In this document: positions 9,401 through 19,940 of the stretch, one piece after another
Numbering within the stretch: position 1 is the stretch's first letter
Layout: the number at the start of each line of letters is the position of its first letter
NCBI RefSeq assembly: GCF_000934685.1
Contig: NZ_JYNQ01000001.1
Location: 2,902,501 to 2,966,500, forward strand
DNA: 64,000 bases
Reading direction: 5' to 3'
Source of the DNA: Lacinutrix sp. Hel_I_90
Lineage (GTDB): Bacteria > Bacteroidota > Bacteroidia > Flavobacteriales > Flavobacteriaceae
Notes under the pieces: model-generated
Told to the model about the DNA's origin: nothing
What the model saw: the letters and a program-made list of their open reading frames with translations, nothing else
The model's database searches: none
Program-made: the position numbers and the translations under genes

Positions 9401-10968
9401 ATTCCACACCTTATGTTGGTTTAATTTCGCCACCACCACATCACGATATTTATTCTATTGAAGATTTATCACAATTGATATACGATTTAAAATCAGCAAA
9501 TAGAGCTGCTAGAATTAATGTGAAGCTCGTTTCCGAAGTAGGCATTGGTACAGTAGCTGCTGGTGTTGCTAAAGCAAAAGGCGATGTTATTTTAATTTCT
9601 GGTCACGATGGTGGTACAGGAGCTTCACCACTAACCTCTTTAAAACATGCAGGTTTGCCGTGGGAGTTGGGGTTGGCGGAAGCACAGCAAACGTTGGTTA
9701 TGAATAATTTAAGAAACCGTGTGGTTTTGGAGTGTGACGGACAACTAAAAACGGGGCGTGATGTTGCCATCGCCTGTCTATTAGGTGCTGAGGAATTTGG
9801 TTTTGCCACAGCGCCATTAGTCGCTTCGGGTTGTATTATGATGCGGGTGTGTCACCTAAATACCTGTCCCGTAGGTATTGCCACCCAAAACCCAGAACTG
9901 CGTAAAAAATTCAATGGAAAACCCGAGCATGTGGTTAACTTCATGTATTTCGTAGCACAAGAATTAAGAGAAATAATGGCACAACTTGGATTTAGAACGG
10001 TTAATGAAATGGTTGGTCAGGCACAAAAATTAAACCGAAATAAAACGATTGATTTCTATAAGTCTAACGGTTTAGATTTATCTCCAATTTTACATAAAGT
10101 TGCCGTTTCAGAAGGCACCAAATTATACAATACGGAAAAGCAGGATCACAATTTAGAAAAAGCCTTAGATTTTAAAATCATCAAACAAGCACATCCCGCT
10201 TTATTCCGCAAGGAGAGAACAGTGATTGATGCTAAAATCAATAATATGGATCGTGCATTTGGTGCGATTATTAGTAACGAGATTTCTAAAATTTATGGCG
10301 CTCAAGGTTTGCCTGATAATACTTTAAAAATCAACTTCACAGGTTCTGCAGGGCAAAGTTTTGCTGCATTTGCGACAAAAGGTCTGAATCTCGTGATTAA
10401 TGGGAATGCAAATGATTACTTAGGAAAAGGCTTGTCTGGAGCTAAAGTAGCAGTAAAAGTACCAGATGAAGCTACCATTGTTCCAGAAGATAATGTCATT
10501 ATCGGGAATGTAGCCTTGTATGGTGCAACGTCTGGAGAGGCGTATATAAACGGAAAGGCGGGTGAGCGGTTTTGTGTAAGAAACTCTGGTGCATTAGCTG
10601 TGGTTGAGGGTATTGGAGATCACGGTTGTGAGTACATGACCGGAGGAATTGCGGTCATTTTAGGCGAAGTAGGACGTAATTTTGGAGCAGGAATGAGTGG
10701 TGGTGTTGCCTACGTGTACGATACAAAAAATACGTTTGAGAAGCATTGTAATAAGGAGGGATTAAACTTAGATCCAGTTACCGAAACCAAAGATGTTTTA
10801 GAATTAAAAGCATTAGTTGAAAACCATTACAATGCAACCTTAAGTTCTCAGGCACAGCGTATTTTAGAAAATTGGGAAAAAGAATTGCCAAAATTCATCA
10901 AGGTTTTGCCTGAAGAATACAAGCAAGCCTTAAAGCGATTAGAAGAGGAACAAAATATTAAAGCCTAA
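6463..10968 (+). CDS. gltB: glutamate synthase large subunit
   Basis: This 1501-residue subunit takes the amide of glutamine and forms two glutamates from 2-oxoglutarate (the GOGAT step). The start at 6463 gives [20 protein letters not shown], so Cys17 becomes the N-terminal nucleophile of the class II glutaminase after propeptide removal. An open frame continues about 40 codons upstream but adds an unrelated hydrophobic stretch. Order of domains: glutaminase (17 to about 400), central domain (about 430-720), FMN/2-oxoglutarate barrel (about 800-1190) with 3Fe-4S ligands Cys1124, Cys1130 and Cys1135, then the GXGXG helix domain to the end. gltD follows after 4 bases. It sits divergent to the amt unit, so ammonium uptake and assimilation share one control region. 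Confidence 0.97.
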   Translation: MLKKQGLYLPEFEHDNCGAGFICSLKGNKSNNIIHKALEILEKLEHRGAVSSDGKTGDGAGILIDIPHEFFVKNCDFNLPQFGAYAVSNVFLPKRENQRKYCIEKFESYIVGQGLEILGWRNVPVDSLVIGEIAAETEPFIKQLFIGKSDKEQTDFTFNLKLFTARKQAEHHIYNSKLSESARFYVPSLSTKIIIFKGLLIPEDIKLYYTDLQDPSLVTRLALVHQRFSTNTFPTWDLAQPFRYMCHNGEINTLRGNVSRTLSRQELMESDWFGEDIKSIFPVILPGKSDSAQMDMVVELLLMTGRSLPEVMMILVPEAWEKNPDMSEAKRAFYEYNSCIMEPWDGPASIPFTDGNYIGAVLDRNGLRPSRYSVTKDGFVIMSSETGVIEIDPKNIEKHGRLEPGKMFLVDMNQGRIINDEEIKEAIVSKQPYKEWLDKNLVHLRDIPAKKGEIKHKEDDLLTRQVVFGYTEEDLRVLIQPMAQLGKEPIGSMGNDTPIAILSERPQLIYNYFKQLFAQVTNPPLDGIREQLITDISLTLGSDTNLFKINEDQCRKLKIQNPVISKHDLDKIKNYKSNPDFVVTTIPILYEVDKGLNELESALEHLVKQASKAIDEGGNIIILSDRGVSKNLAPIPALLACSYVNHELYKIGKRAKVSLIIESAEPREVHHFALLFGYGASAINPYIVNEIVYDQVQAKDIEDLSYLTAIKNYNKAVGMGILKVMNKIGISTLNSYRGSQLFECIGLNTKVVNDYFPNTVTRIQGIGLREIEKEIYKRHKRAYKTEVVEADLSLDFGGQYKWRRDGEKHLFNPLSISKLQESVRSNKHSSYKEYSNLINEQTKQLMTIRGLFEFTNFDPIPIEEVEPWTAIVKRFKTGAMSYGSISKEAHENLAIAMNRIGGKSNSGEGGEDEERFYKDPNGDWKNSAIKQVASGRFGVTSNYLTNASEIQIKMAQGAKPGEGGQLPGPKVNPDIAKTRNSTPYVGLISPPPHHDIYSIEDLSQLIYDLKSANRAARINVKLVSEVGIGTVAAGVAKAKGDVILISGHDGGTGASPLTSLKHAGLPWELGLAEAQQTLVMNNLRNRVVLECDGQLKTGRDVAIACLLGAEEFGFATAPLVASGCIMMRVCHLNTCPVGIATQNPELRKKFNGKPEHVVNFMYFVAQELREIMAQLGFRTVNEMVGQAQKLNRNKTIDFYKSNGLDLSPILHKVAVSEGTKLYNTEKQDHNLEKALDFKIIKQAHPALFRKERTVIDAKINNMDRAFGAIISNEISKIYGAQGLPDNTLKINFTGSAGQSFAAFATKGLNLVINGNANDYLGKGLSGAKVAVKVPDEATIVPEDNVIIGNVALYGATSGEAYINGKAGERFCVRNSGALAVVEGIGDHGCEYMTGGIAVILGEVGRNFGAGMSGGVAYVYDTKNTFEKHCNKEGLNLDPVTETKDVLELKALVENHYNATLSSQAQRILENWEKELPKFIKVLPEEYKQALKRLEEEQNIKA

Positions 10969-10972
10969 GACG

Positions 10973-12439
10973 ATGGGAAAGATAACAGGATTTTTAGAAA
11001 TTGAAAGACAGGTTGAAGCTTATGATACCGTTGAAAACCGACTGAAAAACTACAAGGAATTTACAATTCCAATGAAAGAAAAAGCACTTAAAGATCAAGG
11101 TGCAAGATGTATGGATTGTGGTGTTCCGTTTTGCCAAAGCGGCTGTCCGCTCGGCAACCTCATTCCTGATTTTAACGATCATGTTTATAAAGGACGTTGG
11201 AAAGAAGCGGCAAAAGTATTGCATGCAACTAATAATTTTCCAGAATTTACTGGACGTTTGTGCCCAGCCCCTTGTGAAGAATCTTGTGTCTTAGGTATTA
11301 ACGAAGATCCAGTAGCGATAGAGAACATCGAAAAAAACATAGTTGAAACGGCTTTTAAAGAAGGTTGGATTATTGCGAAACCACCAAAAGTAAGAACGGG
11401 AAAAAAAGTCGCGGTTGTAGGTTCTGGACCTTCGGGATTAGCGGCGGCACAGCAGTTAAATCGCGCAGGACATTTAGTAACTGTTTTTGAAAGAGATGCT
11501 AAAGTTGGTGGATTATTACGCTATGGTATTCCAGATTTTAAACTTGAAAAAGAGATTATAGCGCGAAGAGTAAGGGTCCTGGTAGAAGAGGGAATTGAAT
11601 TTAAAACCGACGCTCATGTTGGTAAAAATACAAGCGTTGAAACTTTAAAAAGTGACTTTGATGCTATCGCCTTGTGCGGCGGAGCAACGGTTAGAAGAGG
11701 TATTCCTATAAAAGGGGCGCATTTAAAAGGCGTAGTACAAGCTATGGATTTTTTAAAGCAAAACAACCAGCGTGTAGATGGCATTACTGGTTTTAAAGAA
11801 GACATTTTAGCAACAGACAAAAACGTGATTGTCATTGGTGGGGGAGATACAGGTTCAGATTGTATAGGAACTTCAAATCGTCAAGGCGCAAAATCGGTTA
11901 CCAATTTCGAGATTTTAAGCAAGCCTTCTAAAGGGCGACCAGCACATCAGCCTTGGCCTTATTGGCCGATGAGGTTAAGAACGAGCTCGTCGCATAAAGA
12001 AGGTGTAGAACGTTTTTTTAGTATTTCTACTAAAGAGTTTTTGGGCAATAAAAATGGAGATTTAATAGGCTTAAAAACAGTTGAGGTAGAATGGATTTTT
12101 AAAAAAGGAGAACGGCCAGAATTAAAAGAAGTTCCAGGTACAGAAAAAATGTGGGACTGCGATTTAGTGCTTTTAGCACTAGGTTTTACAGGTTCAGAAA
12201 AAACCTTAGCTGAACAATTTGGGATCGAAATGGATTTTAGAACCAATATTAAAGCAACCGAAAAAGACTATGCTACAAATGTGCCTGGTATTTTTACTGC
12301 TGGAGATATGCGTCGCGGCCAATCCTTAATTGTTTGGGCAATTTCAGAAGGACGTCAAGCAGCACATCATGTCGATAAATATTTAATGGGCCATTCTAAT
12401 TTACCACTAAAAGGAGAAGGTGACCTGCCGAGAGTGTAG
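10973..12439 (+). CDS. gltD: glutamate synthase small subunit
   Basis: This 488-residue subunit passes electrons from NADPH through FAD and iron-sulfur clusters to GltB. Cys46, Cys49, Cys54 and Cys58 (CMDCGVPFCQSGC) and Cys97, Cys101 and Cys105 (CPAPCEESC) are the low-potential cluster ligands. The FAD-binding fold GSGPSGLAAA is at 150-159. The NADPH fold VIVIGGGDTGSDC is near 285-297. The C-terminal FTAGDMRRGQSLIVWAISEG closes the second FAD contact. It is translated 4 bases behind gltB and followed by a strong hairpin, so gltBD is a two-gene operon. Confidence 0.97.
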   Translation: MGKITGFLEIERQVEAYDTVENRLKNYKEFTIPMKEKALKDQGARCMDCGVPFCQSGCPLGNLIPDFNDHVYKGRWKEAAKVLHATNNFPEFTGRLCPAPCEESCVLGINEDPVAIENIEKNIVETAFKEGWIIAKPPKVRTGKKVAVVGSGPSGLAAAQQLNRAGHLVTVFERDAKVGGLLRYGIPDFKLEKEIIARRVRVLVEEGIEFKTDAHVGKNTSVETLKSDFDAIALCGGATVRRGIPIKGAHLKGVVQAMDFLKQNNQRVDGITGFKEDILATDKNVIVIGGGDTGSDCIGTSNRQGAKSVTNFEILSKPSKGRPAHQPWPYWPMRLRTSSSHKEGVERFFSISTKEFLGNKNGDLIGLKTVEVEWIFKKGERPELKEVPGTEKMWDCDLVLLALGFTGSEKTLAEQFGIEMDFRTNIKATEKDYATNVPGIFTAGDMRRGQSLIVWAISEGRQAAHHVDKYLMGHSNLPLKGEGDLPRV

Positions 12440-12465
12440 CGTTTTATGAGTATTGATACATAGCG

Positions 12466-12520
12466 AAATCCACTAATTTACCTTTCTAAAAATGAAAGAC
12501 TAATTAGTGGATTTTAATTT
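12466..12520 (+). terminator. terminator of gltBD
   Basis: AAATCCACTAATT (12466-12478) is the exact inverse of AATTAGTGGATTT (12502-12514); TTAATTTT follows. The loop contains a second small inverted repeat, CTTTC/GAAAG. It is placed 27 bases after the gltD stop. Confidence 0.8.
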
Positions 12521-12702
12521 TAAAGGTCATTTTATTCAAAAAAGAAGGGGTCTTGACTGTACCATTAAATTAAATATAATTAATTGAAAATCAGTAAATT
12601 AAATAGTTAACACGCGCTTTGAGTTTAAGAGTGTGTAAGGTGTTAAAACAATAAAAGGCTATAAAACTTTTAATTTCGAAGAACAAAGCAGAAAATTCAT
12701 AA

Positions 12703-14379
12703 ATGGAATTAAATAAGTACAGTAAAACAGTTACTCAAGATCCTACGCAACCAGCTGCACAAGCTATGTTACATGCGATTGGATTAACAAAAGCAGATTT
12801 TTACAAGCCAATCATAGGTATTGCAAGTACAGGTTACGAAGGAAACCCATGTAATATGCACCTAAATGACTTAGCGAAATTAACTAAAGAGGGCACTAAA
12901 AATGAAGATATTGTCGGACTAATTTTTAATACTATTGGCGTAAGCGATGGTATTTCTATGGGGACTCCAGGCATGCGTTACTCATTACCATCTCGTGATA
13001 TTATTGCAGATTCAATGGAAACAGTAGTTCAGGCCATGAGTTATGATGGTTTAATTACGGTGGTGGGTTGTGATAAAAATATGCCCGGTGCTTTAATCGC
13101 AATGATACGTTTAAACCGTCCTTCAATTTTGGTCTATGGCGGGACTATCGATTCTGGCTGTCATAATGGTAAAAAATTAGATGTTGTATCTGCATTTGAA
13201 GCTTGGGGAAGTAAAGTTGCTGGCACCATGTCCGAAAATGAATATCAAAACATCGTTGAAAAAGCCTGTCCGGGAGCTGGCGCTTGTGGTGGTATGTATA
13301 CTGCAAATACAATGGCTTCTGCAATCGAAGCCTTGGGCATGACCTTGCCTTTTAATTCTTCAAATCCAGCACTAAGTGATGCAAAAAAGAAAGAGTCTGT
13401 AAAAGCAGGTGAAGCGATGCGATTGCTTCTCGAAAAAGATATTAAACCTTCAGATGTTATTACTCGAAAATCACTAGAAAATGCCATACGGTTGGTGACT
13501 ATTTTAGGAGGTTCTACCAATGCAGTATTGCATTTTTTAGCAATTGCCAGAGCAGCAGATATCGATTTTACACTCAAAGATTTTCAAAAAATAAGTGATA
13601 CCACGCCATTTTTAGCCGATTTAAAACCTAGTGGGAAATACCTTATGGAAGATGTGCATGCCGTAGGAGGGATTCCTGCTGTATTAAAATATTTACTAAA
13701 GAAAGGATTGATTCATGGCGATTGTTTAACAGTCACAGGGAAGACCATTGCTGAAAATTTATTGGATGTTCCCGATTTAACGGAAGGTCAAGACGTTATC
13801 AAACCTATCGAAAATCCAATTAAAATTTCTGGACACCTACGTATGTTATATGGCAACTTGGCGGAAGACGGAAGTGTTGCTAAAATCACAGGAAAAGAAG
13901 GTTTAAAATTTTCAGGGAAAGCAAAAGTGTTTGAGGGAGAATATGATGCAAATGATGGCATTAGAGATGGAAAAGTAGAAAAGGGAGATGTTATTGTTAT
14001 TCGCTACGAAGGTCCAAAAGGAGGTCCTGGCATGCCAGAAATGTTAAAGCCAACGGCAGCTATTATGGGGGCGGGTTTAGGTAAAGAGGTTGCTTTAATA
14101 ACAGATGGACGGTTTTCTGGTGGGACACATGGGTTTGTTGTTGGGCATATCACACCAGAAGCACAGGAAGGTGGTGCTATTGCTTTAGTTAAAAATGGAG
14201 ATATCATCACTATTGATGCCGAAACAAATTCTATTATTCTAGAGGTTTCAGAAGCAGAATTAAAGAAAAGAAAAGCGCAATGGACAGCACCAGCGTTAAA
14301 ATTTAAACGGGGTGTCTTATACAAATATGCTAAAACCGTTTCATCGGCTTCTAAAGGCTGCGTGACCGATGAATTCTAA
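12703..14379 (+). CDS. ilvD: dihydroxy-acid dehydratase
   Basis: This 558-residue iron-sulfur enzyme dehydrates the dihydroxy acids of the valine and isoleucine pathways to the 2-oxo acids. Cluster ligands are Cys123 (GCDKNMPG) and Cys189/Cys195 ([18 protein letters not shown]). The C-terminal [19 protein letters not shown] carries the conserved serine proposed as catalytic base. It opens the ilvD-B-N-C-A operon. The 180 bases upstream, after the gltBD terminator, contain no leader peptide and no exact TAnnTTTG box that I can find, so its promoter is unresolved. The next gene starts 70 bases later. Confidence 0.96.
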   Translation: MELNKYSKTVTQDPTQPAAQAMLHAIGLTKADFYKPIIGIASTGYEGNPCNMHLNDLAKLTKEGTKNEDIVGLIFNTIGVSDGISMGTPGMRYSLPSRDIIADSMETVVQAMSYDGLITVVGCDKNMPGALIAMIRLNRPSILVYGGTIDSGCHNGKKLDVVSAFEAWGSKVAGTMSENEYQNIVEKACPGAGACGGMYTANTMASAIEALGMTLPFNSSNPALSDAKKKESVKAGEAMRLLLEKDIKPSDVITRKSLENAIRLVTILGGSTNAVLHFLAIARAADIDFTLKDFQKISDTTPFLADLKPSGKYLMEDVHAVGGIPAVLKYLLKKGLIHGDCLTVTGKTIAENLLDVPDLTEGQDVIKPIENPIKISGHLRMLYGNLAEDGSVAKITGKEGLKFSGKAKVFEGEYDANDGIRDGKVEKGDVIVIRYEGPKGGPGMPEMLKPTAAIMGAGLGKEVALITDGRFSGGTHGFVVGHITPEAQEGGAIALVKNGDIITIDAETNSIILEVSEAELKKRKAQWTAPALKFKRGVLYKYAKTVSSASKGCVTDEF

Positions 14380-14449
14380 ACAAAAGAAAATGAGTGCTAG
14401 TATAAGTGAAAGCATCTCAGAATAAAATATAATCCTAACAAGATTAAAT

Positions 14450-16183
14450 ATGAATACAGAAACAGTGAAAATAAATTCTTCAGATACAAAAAAGACAATC
14501 CGAATCACTGGTAGTGAGGCAGTCGTAAGATGTTTAATGGCTGAAGGAGTTGATATTCTTTATGGTTATCCAGGAGGCGCAATCATGCCAGTTTATGATG
14601 AATTATATAAATTTCAAGATCACATTCATCACGTCTTGGTGCGTCATGAACAAGGAGCAACACACGCCGCACAAGGCTATGCTAGAATTTCTGGCAAAGT
14701 TGGCGTGGCCATGGCGACTTCTGGTCCTGGAGCAACCAATTTAATTACAGGCATTGCAGATGCGCAAATTGATTCTACACCAATGGTTTGCATTACAGGT
14801 CAAGTGGCCTCAAATTTATTAGGAAGTGATGCCTTTCAGGAAACAGATATCGTAGGTATTTCTACACCAGTAACGAAGTGGAATTGCCAGGTAACTAAAG
14901 CCTCTCAAATTCCTGAAGCTATTGCAAAAGCCTTTTATATTGCTAAAAGTGGAAGACCAGGCCCGGTATTAGTAGATATTACTAAAGATGCTCAGTTTGA
15001 GGAATTTGATTTTGCTTATGAAAAATGCAAAGGCGTACGCAGTTATATTCCAGTGCCTGAAACAGATCCAGAATCATTAATACAAGCGGCAAAATTAATT
15101 AACGAAGCCAAACAACCATTAGTTGTTTGGGGACAAGGCGTGATTTTAGCTGAAGCTGAAGCCGAATTTAAAGCGGTGATAGAAAAAGCAGGGATACCCG
15201 CTGCATGGACCATTTTAGGTGCTTCGGCCATTGCGACTAGCCATCCCTTAAATGTGGGTATGGTAGGAATGCACGGTAATTATGCACCAAATATGTTAAC
15301 GAATCAATGTGATGTTTTAATAGCAATAGGCATGCGTTTTGACGATCGTGTTACGGGAAGTTTAAACACCTATGCTAAGCAAGCAAAAATTATACATTTT
15401 GAAATTGATCCGGCAGAGGTCGACAAAAATGTAAAAACGGATGTGGCTGTTTTAGGAAATGCTAAAGAAAGTTTAGCAGCTATGCTTCCTTTATTAAATA
15501 AAAATTCACACGCCGATTGGCATCAAAAATTCAAAGATTTATTAAAAATTGAAGTAGAGAAAGTCATTAACGATGACTTGTACCCAACCAAGGAAGGCTT
15601 GACTATGGGAGAGGTTTTAAAAGAAATAAACAAACAGAGTAAGGGACAAGCAGCCATAGTGAGTGATGTGGGGCAACATCAAATGATTGCATGCCGTTAT
15701 GCAGAGTTTAATCAAACCAAAAGCAACATTACTTCTGGTGGTTTAGGGACTATGGGTTTTGCTTTACCAGCGGCAATTGGTGCAAAAATGGCAGCTCCAG
15801 ACCGAGAGGTTGTCGCTATTATTGGTGATGGAGGTTACCAGATGACCATTCAGGAATTGGGAACTATTTTTCAGACTAAAGTACCCGTTAAAATTGTGGT
15901 TTTAAACAATGATTTCTTAGGCATGGTGCGCCAATGGCAACAGCTTTTTTTTGATAAACGCTATGCATCTACTGAAATCCAAAATCCAGATTTTGTAGCC
16001 ATTGCAAAGGGTTATGCTATTGAAGCAAAAAAAGTATCTAAAAGAGAAGATTTGGCGGATGCTGTTAAGGAAATGATGGAATCGAAAGCGGCGTATTTCT
16101 TAGAGGTTAAAGTAGAAAAAGAAGCTAATGTATTCCCTATGATTCCTTCGGGAGCAAGTGTTTCAGATATTAGGTTAGAATAA
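14450..16183 (+). CDS. ilvB: acetolactate synthase large (catalytic) subunit
   Basis: This 577-residue thiamine-diphosphate enzyme makes 2-acetolactate from pyruvate, or acetohydroxybutyrate from pyruvate plus 2-oxobutyrate. The substrate-side motif YGYPGGAIMPVYDEL is at 38-52 and the catalytic Glu67 lies in RHEQGATHAAQGYAR. The ThDP motif begins GDGGYQMTIQELG near residue 459 and ends in NND. FAD/oxidase-fold signatures are conserved. Length is normal. It is followed by the regulatory subunit ilvN, with an 88-base gap that holds a degenerate palindromic repeat. Confidence 0.96.
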   Translation: MNTETVKINSSDTKKTIRITGSEAVVRCLMAEGVDILYGYPGGAIMPVYDELYKFQDHIHHVLVRHEQGATHAAQGYARISGKVGVAMATSGPGATNLITGIADAQIDSTPMVCITGQVASNLLGSDAFQETDIVGISTPVTKWNCQVTKASQIPEAIAKAFYIAKSGRPGPVLVDITKDAQFEEFDFAYEKCKGVRSYIPVPETDPESLIQAAKLINEAKQPLVVWGQGVILAEAEAEFKAVIEKAGIPAAWTILGASAIATSHPLNVGMVGMHGNYAPNMLTNQCDVLIAIGMRFDDRVTGSLNTYAKQAKIIHFEIDPAEVDKNVKTDVAVLGNAKESLAAMLPLLNKNSHADWHQKFKDLLKIEVEKVINDDLYPTKEGLTMGEVLKEINKQSKGQAAIVSDVGQHQMIACRYAEFNQTKSNITSGGLGTMGFALPAAIGAKMAAPDREVVAIIGDGGYQMTIQELGTIFQTKVPVKIVVLNNDFLGMVRQWQQLFFDKRYASTEIQNPDFVAIAKGYAIEAKKVSKREDLADAVKEMMESKAAYFLEVKVEKEANVFPMIPSGASVSDIRLE

Positions 16184-16271
16184 CGCCTGCAAGGTGTTAC
16201 CTGCTAAAAGACCTTCTGGTAAGGTTGACAAAAGAGAAAGGAAAAAAGTAAAGGCTAAAAGATTAATAAAA

Positions 16272-16802
16272 ATGAGTCAGGAAGAACAACAATATACCAT
16301 TTCAGTGTATACAGAAAATAATATCGGATTACTCAATCGTATTTCGGCTATTTTTCAGCGTAGACATATTAATATAGAGAGTATTAATTCTTCGGTTTCA
16401 GAAATAGAAGGGGTGTCAAGATTTACTATCGTTGTCAATCTTTCCGAAGAACACATGAAAAAAATCATTGGGCAGATAGAAAAGCAAGTGGAGGTTATAA
16501 AAGCCTACTATCATACCGATGAAGAAACCATTTATCAGGAATCTTGCATATTTAAAATTAAATCTGAACTACTATTCAACGAGCCTCAGATTCAAAATAT
16601 AATTAAAGACAGCAATGCAAGAATAGTTACAGTAAACAAAAATTTTTTCGTGCTTGAAAAGTCAGGAAGACGAGAAGAAATTGAATTGTTATATAGAGAA
16701 TTAAAACCTTTTGGAATCCTTCAGTTTACAAGATCTGGGCGTATTTCAGTTACAAAGGAACCCATGGAAATTTCAAAAATGCTGGAAGCATTTAACTACT
16801 AA
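16272..16802 (+). CDS. ilvN: acetolactate synthase small (regulatory) subunit
   Basis: This 176-residue subunit binds valine and feeds back on IlvB. The ACT domain occupies about residues 5-75 ([19 protein letters not shown]). The C-terminal domain follows. I chose ATG 16272 because it gives [13 protein letters not shown], directly before the ACT fold. The open frame runs back to 16194, but those 26 codons are Lys/Arg-rich and are read from a repeat-like palindrome after ilvB. The gene ends 11 bases before ilvC. Confidence 0.93.
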   Translation: MSQEEQQYTISVYTENNIGLLNRISAIFQRRHINIESINSSVSEIEGVSRFTIVVNLSEEHMKKIIGQIEKQVEVIKAYYHTDEETIYQESCIFKIKSELLFNEPQIQNIIKDSNARIVTVNKNFFVLEKSGRREEIELLYRELKPFGILQFTRSGRISVTKEPMEISKMLEAFNY

Positions 16803-16813
16803 ATACATCAAAA

Positions 16814-18319
16814 ATGGCAAATTACTTTAACACATTACCATTAAGAAATCAATTAGAACAATTAGGAAAATGTCGTTTTATGGACGCTTCAGAATTTGAA
16901 GAGGGCGTAAAGGCATTAAAAGATAAAAAAATCGTTATTGTAGGTTGTGGTGCACAAGGTTTAAACCAAGGATTAAACATGAGAGATTCTGGATTAAATA
17001 TTTCTTATGCGCTACGCCAAAAAGCAATAGAGGAGAAAAGAGCGTCTTATATAAATGCAACAGATAATGATTTTAATGTTGGGACTTACGAAGACTTAAT
17101 TCCAGCAGCAGATTTGGTTTTAAATTTAACGCCAGATAAACAACATACAGATGTTGTTAAAACAGTCATGCCTTTAATGAAAAAAGGCGCAACCTTGTCT
17201 TACTCACACGGCTTTAATATTGTTGAAGAAGGGGCGCAAATACGTAAAGACATTACCGTAATTATGGTAGCGCCTAAATGTCCTGGTACTGAAGTGCGCG
17301 AAGAATACAAACGTGGTTTTGGAGTGCCTACATTAATTGCGGTACATCCTGAAAATGATCCGGAAAATAAAGGTTGGACACAAGCTAAGGCTTATGCAGT
17401 AGCCACTGGCGGCCATAAGGCAGGTGTTTTAGAATCGTCTTTTATTGCGGAGGTGAAAAGTGATTTAATGGGAGAGCAAACCATTTTGTGTGGTTTATTG
17501 CAGACTGGAGCGATTTTGTCTTTCGATAAAATGGTGGCAGAGGGTATTGAATCAGGTTATGCCGCAAAACTAATTCAGTTTGGTTGGGAAACAATAACCG
17601 AAGCGTTAAAGCATGGGGGAATCACGAATATGATGGATCGATTATCTAATCCGGCAAAAATAAAAGCATTTGAATTGTCTGAAGCATTAAAAGGTATCAT
17701 GAGACCCTTGTTTGAAAAGCATATGGACGATATTATTTCTGGTCATTTCTCAAAAACAATGATGGAAGATTGGGCTAATGATGATGAAAACTTATTAAAA
17801 TGGAGAGCGGCAACTGGCGAAACTGCTTTTGAAAAAACACCTTTAACAACCAAACACATTTCGGAACAAGAATATTTTGATCATGGGGTATTGTTAGTTG
17901 CTTTTGTTAAATCTGGAGTAGAATTAGCGTTCGAAACCATGGTAAGTGCTGGAATTATAGAAGATTCTGCCTATTATGAATCTCTTCACGAATTACCCTT
18001 AATAGCAAATACCATTGCCAGAAAGAAATTGTTTGAAATGAACAGAGTTATTTCTGACACCGCAGAATACGGTTGTTATTTATTCGATCATGCCTGTAAA
18101 CCCTTATTAAACAATTTTATGAAAACGGTGAAAACAGATGTTATTGGTAAGCCCTTTTCAAGTTCAAATGCTGTGGACAATATAGCGTTAATTGCAGTGA
18201 ATGATGCGATTAGAAATCACCCCATTGAAGCCGTAGGAAAACGCTTAAGAGCTGCAATGACAGCAATGAAAATTATAAGATCAGAAGCGGTAAAGACTGA
18301 AGATTCAGTGCTCGCATAA
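16814..18319 (+). CDS. ilvC: ketol-acid reductoisomerase, class II (long form)
   Basis: This 501-residue NADPH and Mg-dependent enzyme isomerises and reduces the acetohydroxy acids made by IlvBN. The Rossmann motif [19 protein letters not shown] is near residues 42-60. The length shows it is the long class II form with a duplicated knotted domain, as in Escherichia coli, and not the 330-residue class I form. The substrate-site stretch [20 protein letters not shown] is intact. It lies fourth in the ilv operon. A run of repeats separates it from ilvA. Confidence 0.96.
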   Translation: MANYFNTLPLRNQLEQLGKCRFMDASEFEEGVKALKDKKIVIVGCGAQGLNQGLNMRDSGLNISYALRQKAIEEKRASYINATDNDFNVGTYEDLIPAADLVLNLTPDKQHTDVVKTVMPLMKKGATLSYSHGFNIVEEGAQIRKDITVIMVAPKCPGTEVREEYKRGFGVPTLIAVHPENDPENKGWTQAKAYAVATGGHKAGVLESSFIAEVKSDLMGEQTILCGLLQTGAILSFDKMVAEGIESGYAAKLIQFGWETITEALKHGGITNMMDRLSNPAKIKAFELSEALKGIMRPLFEKHMDDIISGHFSKTMMEDWANDDENLLKWRAATGETAFEKTPLTTKHISEQEYFDHGVLLVAFVKSGVELAFETMVSAGIIEDSAYYESLHELPLIANTIARKKLFEMNRVISDTAEYGCYLFDHACKPLLNNFMKTVKTDVIGKPFSSSNAVDNIALIAVNDAIRNHPIEAVGKRLRAAMTAMKIIRSEAVKTEDSVLA

Positions 18320-18328
18320 CTATTAAGT

Positions 18329-18435
18329 GAGCGTCACGTCACGTCGAGTGATTCCGCGCAAGAGGATTGTATCTAGAAGTCAATAAAAAACAACACTATA
18401 AAAAGTCAGGATGAGATTCCTGCCGACACAGGAAT
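18329..18435. repeat. dispersed flavobacterial repeats between ilvC and ilvA
   Basis: The gap holds a GTCACGTCGAGTGATTCCGC-type segment (about 18335-18387) and then a perfect small hairpin, ATTCCTG (18416-18422) with CAGGAAT (18429-18435). The hairpin ends 2 bases before the ilvA ATG. Relatives of ATTCC-GGAAT occur at 27937, 31677, 32462 and 47529. Confidence 0.6.
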
Positions 18436-18437
18436 TC

Positions 18438-19700
18438 ATGGAAGTTCAAACCACATATTTCCCAACACAAGAAGCCATTGAAGCTGCCGCCAAAAAATTA
18501 AAAGGGGTCGCTTCAATTACTCCTTTGACTAAAAACCTTCAGTATTCGAAAGCCTTTGATTGTAATGTGTTCTTTAAACGCGAAGATTTACAAGTGGTAC
18601 GTTCTTACAAAATTCGCGGCGCATACAATAAAATGGCCTCACTAACAGCAACCGAAATAGAAAACGGAATTGTATGCTCAAGTGCTGGAAATCACGCGCA
18701 AGGGGTGGCGCTATCTTGTAAATTATTAAAAATACAAGGCACTATTTATATGCCTGCGCCAACACCTAATCAAAAGATAGAGCAGGTGAAAATGTTTGGA
18801 GAAGACTATATAAATATCATTTTAGAAGGAGATACTTACGATGACTCGTATCACGTGGCTATGATAGAATGCGAACGATTAAACAAAACGTTTATTCATC
18901 CTTTTAATGACAAAAAAGTGATTGAAGGGCAGGCAACCGTTGGCTTAGAAATATTAAATCAAACCAATTTACCAATTGATTACCTATTTGTTGCTGTTGG
19001 TGGCGGAGGTCTATCCTCTGGGTTGTCTACTATTTTCAAAAATAGATCACCCCATACCAAGGTTATTGGTGTTGAGCCAGAAGGTGCGCCTTCGATGACC
19101 ACTTCAATTCGCAATAATAAAAACACCGAATTAAAATACATTGAGAAATTTGTAGACGGTGCGGCAGTGCAGCGTGTTGGCGATTTAAATTTCGCGATTT
19201 GTAAAGAGTATTTAGCCGATATGATTACGGTACCTGAAGGTAAAGTGTGTCAGACTATTTTAGATTTATATAATAAAGATGCTATTGTTGTGGAGCCTGC
19301 AGGCGCTTTAAGTATTGCGGCATTAGATTTTTATGCTGAAGAAATAAAAGGTAAAAACGTGGTGTGTATTGTTAGTGGAAGTAATAATGACATTACCAGA
19401 ACGGCCGAAATAAAAGAACGCGCATTGCTTTATGCGAATTTAAAACACTATTTTATTATAAAATTTCCACAACGTGCTGGCGCTTTACGTGAATTTGTAG
19501 TTGATATTTTAGGACCAACAGATGATATTACGCACTTTGAATATACCAAAAAAGTCAATCGCGAAAATGATGTTGCAGTTGTTGGTTTAGAATTAAAATC
19601 GCCGGCACATTTAGAACCATTAATTACTAAAATGAAGCTTAATAATTTTTATGGCGATTACCTGAATGATAAGCCTGAGTTGTTTCAGTTTTTAATCTAA
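18438..19700 (+). CDS. ilvA: threonine dehydratase (biosynthetic)
   Basis: This 420-residue PLP enzyme deaminates threonine to 2-oxobutyrate, the entry to isoleucine. Lys58 in VRSYKIRGAYNK is the PLP lysine. SSAGNHAQGVA is the phosphate/carboxylate loop and GGGGLSSG the PLP phosphate cup. A single ACT-like regulatory domain spans about 330-420, so this is the shorter form. I chose ATG 18438 (MEVQTTYFPT); an upstream in-frame ATG at 18411 is made of a dispersed repeat. It ends the ilv operon; no strong terminator is visible downstream. Confidence 0.94.
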   Translation: MEVQTTYFPTQEAIEAAAKKLKGVASITPLTKNLQYSKAFDCNVFFKREDLQVVRSYKIRGAYNKMASLTATEIENGIVCSSAGNHAQGVALSCKLLKIQGTIYMPAPTPNQKIEQVKMFGEDYINIILEGDTYDDSYHVAMIECERLNKTFIHPFNDKKVIEGQATVGLEILNQTNLPIDYLFVAVGGGGLSSGLSTIFKNRSPHTKVIGVEPEGAPSMTTSIRNNKNTELKYIEKFVDGAAVQRVGDLNFAICKEYLADMITVPEGKVCQTILDLYNKDAIVVEPAGALSIAALDFYAEEIKGKNVVCIVSGSNNDITRTAEIKERALLYANLKHYFIIKFPQRAGALREFVVDILGPTDDITHFEYTKKVNRENDVAVVGLELKSPAHLEPLITKMKLNNFYGDYLNDKPELFQFLI

Positions 19701-19868
19701 TCTGCTTAATAGCAAGAGAACCATTCCAAAGGTTTTTATTCACAGATAAAGCCAGTGTTATAATGTGTTATTCTGAATTTCAGCACTTTACACTATTAAT
19801 TTGATAAAAATAATTAAATAAGTCTAATTTATAAACCGCTGTATCAAATTAATTTTTACTTTTAACCT

Positions 19869-19940
19869 ATGTTAAGTCAAAACAATAAAAAGAGAATAGA
19901 AAGACCCATAAGTTTGCCAGCGCGCAGACGACGTCGCTAA
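19869..19940 (+). CDS. candidate arginine leader peptide (23 codons, ends in five Arg)
   Basis: ATG at 19869 opens a 23-codon frame whose last five sense codons are CGC AGA CGA CGT CGC, followed by TAA at 19938. The peptide begins MLSQNNKK, carries two more Arg residues at positions 9 and 12 and ends ARRRRR. It lies 235 bases upstream of the first gene of the arginine operon on the same strand. This is the classic layout of a ribosome-stalling leader peptide. It is too short for similarity-based calling and I know of no named counterpart. The GC-rich Arg run stands out in an otherwise AT-rich gap. Confidence 0.65.
   Translation: MLSQNNKKRIERPISLPARRRRR

Noticed and set aside
12553-12580. TTGACT-N16-TATAAT before ilvD, resembling an E. 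coli sigma-70 promoter
   Set aside because: Bacteroidota primary sigma uses TTG/TAnnTTTG. In AT-rich DNA this hexamer pair can occur by chance, and no other gene here shows it.
12521-12702. Branched-chain leader peptide before ilvD
   Set aside because: I searched for short ORFs with Ile/Leu/Val runs and found none, and there is no terminator after the gltBD one.
16194-16271. N-terminal extension of ilvN
   Set aside because: The 26 codons are Lys/Arg-rich and come from a degenerate palindrome after ilvB; the ACT domain begins right after ATG 16272.
18411-18437. Upstream ATG for ilvA
   Set aside because: These codons form a dispersed ATTCCTG/CAGGAAT hairpin, not threonine dehydratase sequence.
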